The notes: a model not told the origin generated them from the sequence alone. 35,519 bases of DNA from CAYJBP01 sp964368605 (GCA_964368605.1 CAYJBP010000011.1:1-35519); one strand, 5' to 3'. Numbered from the stretch's first letter, positions 22,107 through 31,887 are shown. Translations and numbers: made by a program.

Positions 22107-25100
22107 TTAACCCTGCTCATAAATTTCATTCAAATCAATCAAAAATTCGATCAGCAATTCAACTTTTGCAATTGTTTCGGTTAAGTCGCCAGTGCGCAAA
22201 CTGATAATAAAGGCTTTTTTATTATTAAAATTAATCCGTTTAGCCCACTTAATAGCAATCTTTTGCAACTGCTCACCGCTTAAAGGATGGCTTTCGGCCA
22301 TTTTAATTTCGATATGCGCCGGCCTTTGAAAAATTGAGATGATATCAAAAGCCTTGGCCAAATATTTAACTTTACCCAGCAAAAACAAATTAGTTACCGA
22401 CTGTGGCATTTTGCCATAGCGATCGGTAATTTCAGCAGCCAAATCGGCCAAATAATCCAAATCAAGGGCGGCTGCAATCCGCTTATAAAGCTCGATTTTA
22501 AGGCCGGCATCAACAATATATTTGTCAGGAATATAGGCATTTAACTGCAATTCAAGCTGTGTACTAATCCGATCCACCTGCTCAACCTGCTCGCCACTTT
22601 GACAAGCCATCTCCTCCTGCAAAAGCCGGCAATACAAATCAAAACCTACCGCCATAATATGGCCGCTTTGCTCGGGCCCTAAAATATTGCCCGCTCCTCT
22701 TAACTCCATATCACGCATCGCTATCTTAAACCCTGCTCCTAATTCGGTAAAATCACGAATCGCCACTAAACGCTTTTTGGCCATCTCGTTGATAATATGA
22801 TCACGGCGATAGGTAAAGTATGCAAAAGCCTGCCTTTCCGAACGCCCTACCCTGCCCCGCAATTGGTATAATTGTGCCAGGCCAAAATTTTCGGCCTCAT
22901 TAACAATCATAGTATTAACATTGGGAATATCCAGCCCCGATTCGATAATAGTTGTGCATAATAAAATGTCGGCTTTATGATCCACAAAATCAACCATTAC
23001 CTGCTCTAATTCTTTTTCTTTCATTTGGCCATGGCCGATCAAAATTTTCGCCTTGGGCACAAGTTTTTGTATTTGCTCGGCTACTTGCTCAATATTATTA
23101 ACTCGATTATGAACAAAATAAACCTGGCCACCTCGATTTAGCTCACGCAAAAGAGCCTCGCGGATTAGCCGTTCTTCGAATTCAAGTACATAGGTTTGCA
23201 CCGGGCGCCTATCTTCAGGTGGGGTGGCAATAATGCTCATATCACGCATACCAACCAGCGACATATGCAAAGTACGAGGTATCGGCGTTGCAGAAAGAGT
23301 AAGCACATCCACATTGCCACGTATAGCCTTAATTTTTTCTTTATGCGCTACCCCAAAACGCTGCTCCTCATCAACAATCAGCAGACCTAAATCTTTATAA
23401 ATAACATCGGTAGATAGCAGCCGATGTGTGCCAACAATAATATCCAAATCGCCGCTATTTAAGCGCTTAACCAGCTCTTTTTGCTGCTTGGCCGTAGCAA
23501 AACGCGAAAGGCAACCGGCCTTAACCGGATAACCACTAAAACGATCCTCGATTGTGCGCAAATGCTGCTGTGCCAAAACGGTAGTTGGCGCTAAAATTGC
23601 AACTTGCTTATTATCCATCACAGCTTTAAAGGCAGCTCTAAGGGCTATTTCGGTTTTGCCATAGCCAACATCGCCGCAAAGCAGGCGATCCATTACCTTA
23701 TCCAGCTCCATATCGGTTTTAATTTCATGCAAGGCCTTAAGCTGGTCGGGAGTTTCCATATAGGGGAAGGCATCCTCAAATTCATGCTGCCAATTGCTAT
23801 CGGCGGCAAAAGCATGGCCAATAACCATATTACGCTTGGCATATAGCTCCAAAAGCTCGCGGGCCATATCCTGCACGCTGGATCTAACCCTGGCCTTTAC
23901 CTTTTGCCAATCGCCACCGCCCAGCTTATATAGCTTAGGTGCTGCCCCTTCATTGCCAATATATTTTTGAATTAAATCAAGTTGATCTACCGGCAAATAA
24001 AGCCGATCGGTACCGGCATATTGAATAAGCAGATAGTCGCGACTAATACCATCAAATTGCAGGCGTTCTACCCCAATATAACGGCCGATACCCTGGCTGG
24101 TATGCACCACATAATGGCCGGGTTCTAAATCGATAAAATTATGGATTTTTTCGCCGCCGGTATAGATTTTGCGTGGTTTACGCTTGCTTTCTTTGGCAAA
24201 TAATTCTTGCTCGGTGATTAAAACCATTTTTAATTCTGCCGACTCAAAACCTTTATTAAAAGCGGCCTCGATAATATTTACAGCCGGAAAATTATTTTCG
24301 CTAACAATTTGGCCAATTCGCTTTAATCTAGGCTTAGAGCTGGCCGAAATAAATATTTTAAAATTAGCAAATTGCTTACCATCGGCCTCAAATAATTGGG
24401 GATTTTGGGCATAATTGGGGATATCGCGGCTAAAAATCTGCCGAAAAGTATGGGGTTGCAACTCGCTTTTGCCACTATCAAATAGGCTTAAAAGCAAAGG
24501 ATTGCGTTTATTAAAATGGCTTGCCAAGGCCTCATAATCATTAAAATTGCTATAAAATGTGGGTAATAATTTACCCATTTCCAGCAAATCATTATAGTTC
24601 ATATGGCGCTCTTTTTGACGCAATTCGCATTCGCCGGCTATTTGGCCGGCTTCATATAAAATTAAATTGGCATCTGTAGGCAAATAATCGAGCAAGCTAT
24701 TAATCTTAGGATAAAATAGGCTTAGCAAACTTTCTAAGGTATTATCCCAAATGCCTTGCTTTATATATTCTTGCATTGGATTGAAAATGTCTTTTAATTG
24801 CTTTTGAGCCGCCCGATCCAGTGCCGGCATAATTGCTGCCAATTCGGCTTCTAAAAGTTGTTCTGCCTGCTTGCGGCTATCCTGATCCCAAGGCATTTCC
24901 TTGGCAGGGGCAATATTTATTTGCTCGATATTGGCCAAAGATCGCTGGTCCTGCGGCGAAAAATAGCGAATACTTTCCAGCTCATCATCAAAAAACTCAA
25001 GCCTAATCGGTTGCTTAGCAATTAGCGGAAAAATATCAATGATGCTGCCTCTTTGACTAAAAGTACCGGGAATTTCGGTTAATTGACTGCGCTCATAGCC

Positions 25101-25574
25101 AATATCCACCAATTCGGCCAGCAGGCTGTCAATATCAATAATTTGGCCTACCGTTAAATGCAAATGATGCTTAGCAAAAACTTCAGGGTCAACCAAGCCT
25201 CTTAGCAGGGAGTTTATCGAGGCTACAATTATAATATCCTTTTTTGCTATCAAGGCCGAAAGTACGCCTATTCTTTCGGCAGTTAATTCTATATTACGGG
25301 CATATACTTCAAATGGCAACAATTCCAGCAAAGGAAAAAAATGGATATTTTCGGCCAAAAATGGTTGCAGATTTTGGTATATGCTTTGGGCATCTTCATC
25401 GGTGGCGGTTAAAATTAGGCTTGGCTTCGGTAAATCTTGCCTAAAGGCTGCTATTGCAAAGGCGGCTGCGGCGGTGGTTAAGCCGCCTAAAAAGGCTGTT
25501 TTATCATGATATTGGGCTTGCAATATATCCTGATAGGCCGGGCTTTGTTGCCATATTTTTAATAGTTGCTTCAT
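22107..25574 (-). CDS. mfd: Transcription-repair coupling factor Mfd
   Basis: This 1155-residue ATP-dependent translocase removes RNA polymerase stalled at lesions and recruits UvrA. The N-terminal UvrB-like region (about 1-350) is followed by the RNA-polymerase-interaction domain with FIDLEPGHYVVHTSQGIGRY (about 490). The RecG-like motor has Walker A GDVGYGKTEIAL (about 640), DEEQRFGV and SATPIPRTLHMSL. The TRG motif region RLRGRVGRSERQAFAYF-like segment and the C-terminal TRCF domain follow. I chose ATG at 25574, preceded by GGAG; an in-frame ATG at 25604 lacks a ribosome site. It follows pth, the usual order in Bacillota. Confidence 0.96.
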   Translation of the reverse strand: MKQLLKIWQQSPAYQDILQAQYHDKTAFLGGLTTAAAAFAIAAFRQDLPKPSLILTATDEDAQSIYQNLQPFLAENIHFFPLLELLPFEVYARNIELTAERIGVLSALIAKKDIIIVASINSLLRGLVDPEVFAKHHLHLTVGQIIDIDSLLAELVDIGYERSQLTEIPGTFSQRGSIIDIFPLIAKQPIRLEFFDDELESIRYFSPQDQRSLANIEQINIAPAKEMPWDQDSRKQAEQLLEAELAAIMPALDRAAQKQLKDIFNPMQEYIKQGIWDNTLESLLSLFYPKINSLLDYLPTDANLILYEAGQIAGECELRQKERHMNYNDLLEMGKLLPTFYSNFNDYEALASHFNKRNPLLLSLFDSGKSELQPHTFRQIFSRDIPNYAQNPQLFEADGKQFANFKIFISASSKPRLKRIGQIVSENNFPAVNIIEAAFNKGFESAELKMVLITEQELFAKESKRKPRKIYTGGEKIHNFIDLEPGHYVVHTSQGIGRYIGVERLQFDGISRDYLLIQYAGTDRLYLPVDQLDLIQKYIGNEGAAPKLYKLGGGDWQKVKARVRSSVQDMARELLELYAKRNMVIGHAFAADSNWQHEFEDAFPYMETPDQLKALHEIKTDMELDKVMDRLLCGDVGYGKTEIALRAAFKAVMDNKQVAILAPTTVLAQQHLRTIEDRFSGYPVKAGCLSRFATAKQQKELVKRLNSGDLDIIVGTHRLLSTDVIYKDLGLLIVDEEQRFGVAHKEKIKAIRGNVDVLTLSATPIPRTLHMSLVGMRDMSIIATPPEDRRPVQTYVLEFEERLIREALLRELNRGGQVYFVHNRVNNIEQVAEQIQKLVPKAKILIGHGQMKEKELEQVMVDFVDHKADILLCTTIIESGLDIPNVNTMIVNEAENFGLAQLYQLRGRVGRSERQAFAYFTYRRDHIINEMAKKRLVAIRDFTELGAGFKIAMRDMELRGAGNILGPEQSGHIMAVGFDLYCRLLQEEMACQSGEQVEQVDRISTQLELQLNAYIPDKYIVDAGLKIELYKRIAAALDLDYLADLAAEITDRYGKMPQSVTNLFLLGKVKYLAKAFDIISIFQRPAHIEIKMAESHPLSGEQLQKIAIKWAKRINFNNKKAFIISLRTGDLTETIAKVELLIEFLIDLNEIYEQG

Positions 25575-25628
25575 AATTGCTCCGTATTTGTATCTGCTTA
25601 GCATATTTTAGCTTGAAAGATTTTTAAA

Positions 25629-25678
25629 GATTTTAGAACCATTCTTTTTTTGGAAAAAAAGAACCGAAAAAACTTTTT
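25629..25678 (-). repeat. AT-rich hairpin element after pth, copy F
   Basis: Read on the minus strand, it has an AAAAAGTTTTTT box, a 10-bp stem (25642-25651 with 25654-25663) and GGTTCTAAAATC. It lies four bases after the pth stop, between pth and mfd. It may lower read-through into mfd. Confidence 0.6.
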
Positions 25679-25681
25679 ACT

Positions 25682-26239
25682 TTATTTACGATTATACTCA
25701 TTCATCGCTTCCGTTATTCCCTTTATTGCCCATAATTTGGCTGCTTCGGCCGCTTTGGCAAAAGTTTCGGCCATAATCGGCATTTCTTCTTCGCTAAAAC
25801 GCCCTAAAACATAGTTAGCTCCGCCTTTAAATCCATGACCAATCCCTATTTTTAGGCGGGCAATCTCGGCGCTGCCGGCCTGCTCTATTATCGATTTAAT
25901 GCCATTATGGCCGCCATCCCTGCCATTGCGGCGCAGGCGAATTGTGGCCGGTTCAATATCCATATCATCAAAAATTATTAGCAAATCTTCTAAATCTAAT
26001 TTATAATAATTCATCAAACTTACCACCGGATAGCCGCTGGCATTCATATATGATTGCGGCTTTACCAATAGCAATTTTTGGCCTTGATGCATTGCCTGAC
26101 TAACCAAAGCATTGGCCTGCTTTTTTTCCTTAGTTCCATTTAAATCATAAATCAATTTATCGATGGTTAAAAAACCACAATTATGCCTGGTAACGGCGTA
26201 TTCCATGCCGGGATTACCCAGGCCTACTATCATTTTCAA
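25682..26239 (-). CDS. pth: Peptidyl-tRNA hydrolase
   Basis: This 185-residue enzyme recycles peptidyl-tRNAs dropped by ribosomes. Conserved residues are visible: Asn in VGLGNPG, catalytic His19 in TRHNCGF, the ILLVKPQSYMN-like segment (LLLVKPQSYMN), Asp in DDMDIEPATIRLR and GGHNGIKSI. Its length matches the family. The likely start is TTG at 26239, whose TTGA overlaps the stop of the preceding gene and which lies seven bases after GGAGG. ATG two codons later is the alternative, but its ribosome spacing is too long. It is coupled to the GT4-CsaB gene. Confidence 0.95.
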   Translation of the reverse strand: MKMIVGLGNPGMEYAVTRHNCGFLTIDKLIYDLNGTKEKKQANALVSQAMHQGQKLLLVKPQSYMNASGYPVVSLMNYYKLDLEDLLIIFDDMDIEPATIRLRRNGRDGGHNGIKSIIEQAGSAEIARLKIGIGHGFKGGANYVLGRFSEEEMPIMAETFAKAAEAAKLWAIKGITEAMNEYNRK

Positions 26240-28449
26240 TTAATTTCCTCCTCAATACTTTGCCGAACACCTAATAATTCACGGGCGGCTTCGATATTAA
26301 TTTGCTCTTTTTGCCATAAATGCTCGGTGGCTTTAGCTGCCCCTTCCCTACCAAAATCTAAAGCCTTATCTATTTGCAGTTTTAAGCTTTCGCTATCCAG
26401 ATTTTCTAAAGAAATACAGGTATCGGAGGCGATTTCTTTGATAAAACTATCTACTTTGATATCATAAGATACACCAACCGTAGGCGCACCGCCTATGGTC
26501 GAAAAAATTAAGGCATGCAAACGCATGGCTACTACCAAATCCATTGAACCGAGCATACCAATCAAATCCTCCACCTTATGACGCAGGCGGCAAACATGAT
26601 AGGGCACCTTTAAATAGGGCAAAACCAGCTCTGCTGCCGAAATATCGCGTGGCAATTCAATCGGCAAAAATACCGGGGTTAGCCCATATTTTTGATAAGC
26701 ATAATTAGCGGCCTCGGCCAGTGGTTTAAATGAATTTACCGTTGGCCAATTACGTAAGCAAAAACCGATTTTGGGCAAATCAAAAGGCACATTTTCCTTT
26801 TCAAAGGCATATTTGATAGCAGCCTGATTAGAAGGACGAATGGTAATAGTGGGATCTGCTGCTCTTAAAACTTTAGGTTTAACTACATTCATCGCCTGTA
26901 ATTCTTGATAAGATACGCCATCACGTAGGGTTATAATTTGGGCGGTATTATTAAGCACATAACCGGCCAAACGGCGGTTAGCAGGCGATTTTATTGGGCC
27001 AATGCCGCAGCCATACATAATAATTTTGCAGCCGCATAACTTGGCAGCCATAAGGGTAAATAGATAAAAGTAAAGCGAGCGCGAAGAAGTTACATCCTGG
27101 ATAAGGCTGCCGCCGCCATTTATAAAAATTTTGGACTTGATCAAGCTAATTAAAAAGTGGAAAACATTAAAAATATAAATCGAGGATGTTTTATTATTAA
27201 GACCTGTTTCCTTTTTATTGCGCGACATTACCGTAAGCGGCATATCGGCATCGATTTGGCGCATTTGGGCGATGATTGCCTGCAAAATAGCCTCGTCGCC
27301 GGCATTACCATGGCCATAAGCGCCGCAAATAAGCGCACCGCTGCGGCCGCTTTGCTTGCCAAAACGCCTCTTAATAATTTGATAAGCCTCTACCTGTACT
27401 ACTTTCATCCTGGCTAGGGAAAAATCTTGCTTAGCCTTATTGTAGAGGTTTTCGGCCAGGGTTTGGCGCAAATTATCGTCGATCGAAAGCCGATATATAT
27501 ATTCGGCCAAGGCTTCAACATCCCTAGGCTCGAATAAAAAACCATCTTTTTCATGCTCGATTAAAACCGGGATGCCACCTACCCTACTGGCCACGGCCGC
27601 ACAATGGGCATAAGCACCCTCTAGCAGGGAGTATGGAAAGGTTTCCGATAATGAGGATAATACATTAATATCCACCTCGGCAAAAAAACCGGGCATATCC
27701 TCTACCCAACCGACAAAATCAACACGTTCGACAATATTTAGTTGCCGAGCCAGGCTTTTTAAATTAGCTTCATCCTCGCCGGTGCCGGCAATTTTAAGGC
27801 GTAAGCGGGGATTTTTTCGATAAGCTATCGCAAAAGCCTTGATTAAGGTGGGGATATCCTTAACCGGCGTAAGGCGAGCACCGGTACCCACCACAATATC
27901 ACCCTCGATTTTAAGTGGCCGGGGATCATCGCAGGCCTTACTAAAATCCAGGCCATTATAAATCGTAAAAATATCTTGCGGATTAAAATTGCGCTCAATC
28001 AAATTGCTCTCCATTTTGGAGGCCACCGCCATATAATAATCCATCCGCCGCAGCGAAAGGGCATTAATTAAACCAAAAGTATATTGCTTAAATGGCGAAC
28101 CCAGATAATCGAGCTTTGGATCGGAGTGAACTGTGGTAATAATCGGCACTTTACGGAACATTTTAGTTAAAACGCCCATCATATTGGCCTTAGATCCATG
28201 GCAATGAATAATATCGGGTTTAATTTCGTCCACAACTTTAAGCGCCAGTTTAATAGCGGTAATTAAATTCCAATTATCATCAGTTACCCGTACATCAATG
28301 CCTAATTGTTTGGCTTCTTCGGCAAATTCGCCTTGCCTAAAACTAACCAGACAAAATTGATGATCCTCCATCAACTGCTTGCCTAAAGACAAAATATGAG
28401 TTTTGGCACCACCAATATCGCCGCCGCCGGCAAAATGTATAATTCGCAT
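26236..28449 (-). CDS. csaB: Glycosyltransferase (GT4)-CsaB polysaccharide pyruvyltransferase fusion
   Basis: This is a 737-residue, two-enzyme protein. Residues 1-365 are a GT4 glycosyltransferase: GGGDIGGAKTHIL near the start, VGTGARLTPVKD (187-198) and the retaining-enzyme E-x7-E motif from E269 to E277 (ETFPYSLLE). Residues about 371-737 are CsaB: GAYGHGNAGDEAIL, INGGGSLIQD, MYGCGIGPI and MRLHALIFS. CsaB adds ketal pyruvate to the secondary wall polymer, which SLH domains then bind. The gene upstream encodes an SLH protein. Usual CsaB is about 370 residues, so the fusion stands out. AAGGAAG precedes ATG. Membrane-side cytosolic action is expected. Confidence 0.9.
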   Translation of the reverse strand: MRIIHFAGGGDIGGAKTHILSLGKQLMEDHQFCLVSFRQGEFAEEAKQLGIDVRVTDDNWNLITAIKLALKVVDEIKPDIIHCHGSKANMMGVLTKMFRKVPIITTVHSDPKLDYLGSPFKQYTFGLINALSLRRMDYYMAVASKMESNLIERNFNPQDIFTIYNGLDFSKACDDPRPLKIEGDIVVGTGARLTPVKDIPTLIKAFAIAYRKNPRLRLKIAGTGEDEANLKSLARQLNIVERVDFVGWVEDMPGFFAEVDINVLSSLSETFPYSLLEGAYAHCAAVASRVGGIPVLIEHEKDGFLFEPRDVEALAEYIYRLSIDDNLRQTLAENLYNKAKQDFSLARMKVVQVEAYQIIKRRFGKQSGRSGALICGAYGHGNAGDEAILQAIIAQMRQIDADMPLTVMSRNKKETGLNNKTSSIYIFNVFHFLISLIKSKIFINGGGSLIQDVTSSRSLYFYLFTLMAAKLCGCKIIMYGCGIGPIKSPANRRLAGYVLNNTAQIITLRDGVSYQELQAMNVVKPKVLRAADPTITIRPSNQAAIKYAFEKENVPFDLPKIGFCLRNWPTVNSFKPLAEAANYAYQKYGLTPVFLPIELPRDISAAELVLPYLKVPYHVCRLRHKVEDLIGMLGSMDLVVAMRLHALIFSTIGGAPTVGVSYDIKVDSFIKEIASDTCISLENLDSESLKLQIDKALDFGREGAAKATEHLWQKEQINIEAARELLGVRQSIEEEIN

Positions 28450-28485
28450 AAAATCTTCCTTATTTATTCAGTTTAGATGCAGTAA

Positions 28486-31400
28486 TTAGATTAAGCCAAA
28501 TAAAACCTTGGCTACTTGGGAGCGAGTAATGCTGTCGGCAGGCATCAGCCGATTATTACTATTGCCGCTAACCACCTCTAAATCAACTAAAGTGCTGATA
28601 TAAGAGTATGCCCAAGTGGGGATATCATTATTATCATCAAAATTAAGGTCAGGTTCGGCATAGCCTTTGGGCAAGATACGACCAATCATGGTCATCGCCT
28701 CGGCACGGCTGATTGAATTATTAGGATAATAATAAAGTTCGCCATCTATCATCGAGCCATTGCTAATACCTAGGCTATAAATTGCAGCTACAGCTTCCTT
28801 TGCCCAGTCGCCGATTTGGTTATTATCGGCAAAAGGCAATTCGAATCCGCTATAAGCGGCCAAATCCAGCCCCAGATAATTGCTGATAATTACCGCAAAT
28901 TGGGCACGAGTCATCGGGCTATCGGGATCATAAAAATTGGCATCATTACGCATTATGCCATTGATAATACCCTGATTATACAAATATGTTGTATAAGTAG
29001 ATGCCCAGTGCCCCCCCATATCCACAAAGGGTTGTGCTTGCAAGGCGGTAGCGGCAATTTCGATGCTATGGCGGCTGATATTGCCGCTTTTATCGGTAGC
29101 AATTAAAGTAAGGCGATGCAAATTACCATCACTTTCCGGCAAGGTTGCCGTTAAGCTGCGGTTAGCTACCTGATAAATAAAATCAAGCGGGGCATTGTCA
29201 TAATATAATTCCAGGCTTAATTCATTTAAATCATAGTCCAAATTATCACTAATTGTGGCCGTAAACTGGTTATCTACTAAATTGGCCATAATGGTAGGTG
29301 CAGTTAAATCGCGATAATCATCGCTATAAGTAATCAGCATTTGATCCAGATAAATCCTACCGCTTTGTTTATCATTTAAAGTGATATTAATAGCTTGCAA
29401 AGCACTAATATCATTCGGCAAGCTTAAATTGATATGTTGCCAACCATCAAAATCCAGGCTTAAAGCAGGAATATCAACGGATTGTCCATTTTGGAGACCG
29501 CTAAAAGATAATAGATTGCCCGAGCCATCACCATAAAGCCAAAAACTTAAAGTGGGGGGAATATCGGCAAATTTATGGCTAAAAGGAATATTAATCATCA
29601 AAGGTGCTGCTGCTTCAGAATCATCCTCACTTGCGGCCTCATCATCTTCATCTGCCTCATCGGCCAAGGCTAATTCTTCCTGAGCCTGTTGCCAGGCTGC
29701 AAAATCATAGCTAATAGCAGCACTTTGTTCGCCATAACGGACAAAAGCTTTATTATTATTGGCCAAATAACTATACCCGGCGGCCTGCTGTGCCTCTACA
29801 TGCTCAAAGCTGCTTACAATTTCGGCTAGGCTGCGAATTTCCACATCCAGGCTAACCGACATATCACCGCTGCCGGCCGTAAGCAAAATTTGCTCGGAAG
29901 CGGCATCGCTATTGATACTTAAAAGTCCACTTTGGTCAATTGTAGCTAAGGCCGAGTTTAAAGACCAGTTAGCTGCGCCAACATCGGAGATTATCGGCAA
30001 ATGATTATACATAGCGGTAATCGATAAATTAGCAGTTTCCCCGGGGAAAAGGCGTAAGGGCGAGAGCATTACCTGGCCGCTTTCGCTATCGGTAATGCCC
30101 AGCAAATCGGGGGTTTCGATTACCGTTACTTTGGCTTGGCCGCTAATACCATCAATGGTGGCATAAACATAACCGCTTAGGCCTTGGCTGCCGGCTATAA
30201 AATTGCCTTGGTTATCAAAGCTACCCAAAGCCGGATCGGATAGCGAGTATTGGACTTGCCCTTGGGGCACTGTGGCGGCTAAATAATTATTATCGCTGGC
30301 TTTAAATTCGAAATTAAGGCTGGCACCGCCTAAAATTAAGGAATCATAGGGATACATATGTAATTGGGCAGCGGCCCCTTGTGGCTGGGCATCGCTAACC
30401 AAAAGAATATAATTGGCGGTATTGCGCAAATAGCCGCCCGAAGGTTGATTAATAATACTATAATCGCTATCACCGGGATAATTGGCAATTAAGCCGGTAC
30501 TGCCGCCGCCATCTAAATTAAGCGCCTCTACGCAGCCTAATTCTTGCAGGCGCTGGGCAACCTCGATTAAGGTAGCGCCTTGACTATAATTGGCCTGGCG
30601 GCCGTCTACTGTATAAAAGATTACCGTGCCATCGGCTTTAATCCCCACTGCTGTACGGGGATGGCGGCTGGTATCGGTGGCTACCACTTGGCCATTAGTA
30701 AGTAATTTTTCGCCGCCACCTACGGCAAATTGCACATCCTGCCAGGCCGGATTGCCATTAAAAACAATTTGCATTTCCTGGCCAACCGGCCAAGCGGCCA
30801 GGGTTTGCTGATAATTAGTATTGCCGCTGGCCTTAGCTATCGATACTACCAGGCCATTATCGGGAATATCTACCGGGCCATCGGCCTCGATAATCTCACT
30901 AATACGAACATTAACCGTTTGATTAATACCCGGATAGCCGGAAATAATTTCCAAAATAGCATGATAGCCATCATTAGAGCTGCGAGTGGTATCGGCAAAA
31001 TCACGGCTATAAAGCTGAAAGTCCCAGCCGCCGCCTAAATCTTTATTAAAATGGCCAATATTATAAAGGGTATCATTGGCCACCAAATTGATATCTAAAT
31101 CTAAGCGGCTGATAATTGCTTGTCCATCATCATAAAAACCAACCGAAGACCAGGCCGATCCTTCCGAACCTTTAAGGATACCATCTTCGATAACCGCACT
31201 TAAAGGGATAAGCGGCGAGGTATTAAAATAGTCGCCATTGATGGCCGCTATTACATTATAGCCACGATTTGTGACAATTTCCTCCACATTAGCCAAGGAG
31301 TTGCCACCATAGATATAGTTGCCATAGGCGATAATCGGACGGGTAAGCGGGTTGGGGGTATATTCGATATAGTGTTCGGTGAGGCGATCATCGAGGGAAT

Positions 31401-31554
31401 TATGCCAAAAGATGCCGTCGGCTAATTCTATTTGAGGGGCAATGGTAAGCTCGCTTTGATGCAAAAGCTCGCCCGATGTGGCATAAGCATTTATTGGGCA
31501 TAATGCTATGGTAAAAAGGCCTAGAACTGCTATTTTTTTAAGTAATTTATGCAT
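28486..31554 (-). CDS. SLH-anchored surface protein with phosphodiester glycosidase domain
   Basis: This is a 1022-residue exported protein. The signal peptide MHKLLKKIAVLGLFTIALC continues to AYA near residue 25. A NAGPA/DUF2233 phosphodiester glycosidase domain (about 45-390) shows AINGDYFN, RHPRTAVGI and LNLDGGGSTG. Ig/Big-like beta domains (about 395-600) follow, then an acidic low-complexity stretch (EADEDDEAASEDD). A carbohydrate-binding-like region (about 660-850) and three SLH repeats (about 855-1022: GHWAS..., DWAKEAV..., PTWAYSY...) complete it. It should be held on the wall through pyruvylated polymer made with the neighbouring csaB. ATG at 31554 has AAAGGAG upstream; the in-frame ATG at 31575 does not. 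The substrate is unknown. Confidence 0.88.
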   Translation of the reverse strand: MHKLLKKIAVLGLFTIALCPINAYATSGELLHQSELTIAPQIELADGIFWHNSLDDRLTEHYIEYTPNPLTRPIIAYGNYIYGGNSLANVEEIVTNRGYNVIAAINGDYFNTSPLIPLSAVIEDGILKGSEGSAWSSVGFYDDGQAIISRLDLDINLVANDTLYNIGHFNKDLGGGWDFQLYSRDFADTTRSSNDGYHAILEIISGYPGINQTVNVRISEIIEADGPVDIPDNGLVVSIAKASGNTNYQQTLAAWPVGQEMQIVFNGNPAWQDVQFAVGGGEKLLTNGQVVATDTSRHPRTAVGIKADGTVIFYTVDGRQANYSQGATLIEVAQRLQELGCVEALNLDGGGSTGLIANYPGDSDYSIINQPSGGYLRNTANYILLVSDAQPQGAAAQLHMYPYDSLILGGASLNFEFKASDNNYLAATVPQGQVQYSLSDPALGSFDNQGNFIAGSQGLSGYVYATIDGISGQAKVTVIETPDLLGITDSESGQVMLSPLRLFPGETANLSITAMYNHLPIISDVGAANWSLNSALATIDQSGLLSINSDAASEQILLTAGSGDMSVSLDVEIRSLAEIVSSFEHVEAQQAAGYSYLANNNKAFVRYGEQSAAISYDFAAWQQAQEELALADEADEDDEAASEDDSEAAAPLMINIPFSHKFADIPPTLSFWLYGDGSGNLLSFSGLQNGQSVDIPALSLDFDGWQHINLSLPNDISALQAINITLNDKQSGRIYLDQMLITYSDDYRDLTAPTIMANLVDNQFTATISDNLDYDLNELSLELYYDNAPLDFIYQVANRSLTATLPESDGNLHRLTLIATDKSGNISRHSIEIAATALQAQPFVDMGGHWASTYTTYLYNQGIINGIMRNDANFYDPDSPMTRAQFAVIISNYLGLDLAAYSGFELPFADNNQIGDWAKEAVAAIYSLGISNGSMIDGELYYYPNNSISRAEAMTMIGRILPKGYAEPDLNFDDNNDIPTWAYSYISTLVDLEVVSGNSNNRLMPADSITRSQVAKVLFGLI

Positions 31555-31590
31555 AATTAACTCCTTTGTTTTCATTAAAATCCAATATAC

Positions 31591-31619
31591 ATCATATCAT
31601 TTTTTTAATGATTTGTAAA
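31591..31619 (-). promoter_or_regulatory. Promoter of the SLH-csaB-pth gene cluster
   Basis: Minus-strand TTTACA (31614-31619), 17 bp and TATGAT (31591-31596) predict a start near 31584, about 30 bases before the SLH gene. It matches 5/6 at both boxes. Confidence 0.7.
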
Positions 31620-31809
31620 GGCAAAAGTATTGCAAATGACACCTGCCCATATATTCTAAAAGTTTTTGCTTTTGCTTTTTACAAAAAGCAAAGGTCTTAA
31701 TCTTTTAATCTTTTGACCTTAATTTCTTTCAATTATAATGAAAGAAATTAAAATCAGCAAATTCCGGCTTAAAAAGACCAACCTTTTAGCTATGTGGAAG
31801 GCAAAGCAA

Positions 31810-31847
31810 GGGGGCTGCCGCAAATGAAACTATTTGCGACAGCCCCC
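31810..31847 (-). terminator. GC-rich hairpin after the endolysin gene
   Basis: GGGGGCTGCCGCAAAT (31810-31825) pairs with ATTTGCGACAGCCCCC (31832-31847) with one mismatch. It resembles the terminator at 14166-14202. It lacks a strong T-run, so termination strength is uncertain. Confidence 0.55.
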
Positions 31848-31848
31848 C

Positions 31849-31881
31849 GTTATTTTTTGTAAAAAATTGACCAAAACTTTT
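31849..31881 (-). repeat. 3' element, copy D
   Basis: Read on the minus strand, AAAAGTTTTGGTCAATTTTT continues TACAAAAAATAAC six bases after the endolysin stop. It matches copies A-C at most positions, but the second half of the AT palindrome is imperfect and a longer GC hairpin follows. Confidence 0.7.
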
Positions 31882-31887
31882 AACTAT

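Larger units (their letters stand above)
31620..31887. other. Gene-free stretch filled with hairpins
   Basis: No coding ORF is supported here. From left to right: a plus-orientation AAAAGTTTTTGC box with a TTTGCTTTTT/AAAAAGCAAA hairpin and GGTCTTAA (31658-31700, copy E); a 13-bp stem (31719-31731 with 31739-31751); the GC-rich hairpin 31810-31847; and a minus-orientation AAAAGTTTTG element (31849-31881, copy D). The outer boxes face each other, as in a small mobile repeat unit. Confidence 0.6.

Noticed and set aside
30626..31038. Plus-strand ORFs opposite the SLH gene
   Set aside because: They are antisense shadows of a clear coding frame, without ribosome sites or recognisable domains.
31576..31887. 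Possible CRISPR-like repeats
   Set aside because: The inverted repeats differ from each other and are unevenly spaced, with no direct repeat-spacer pattern or cas genes.
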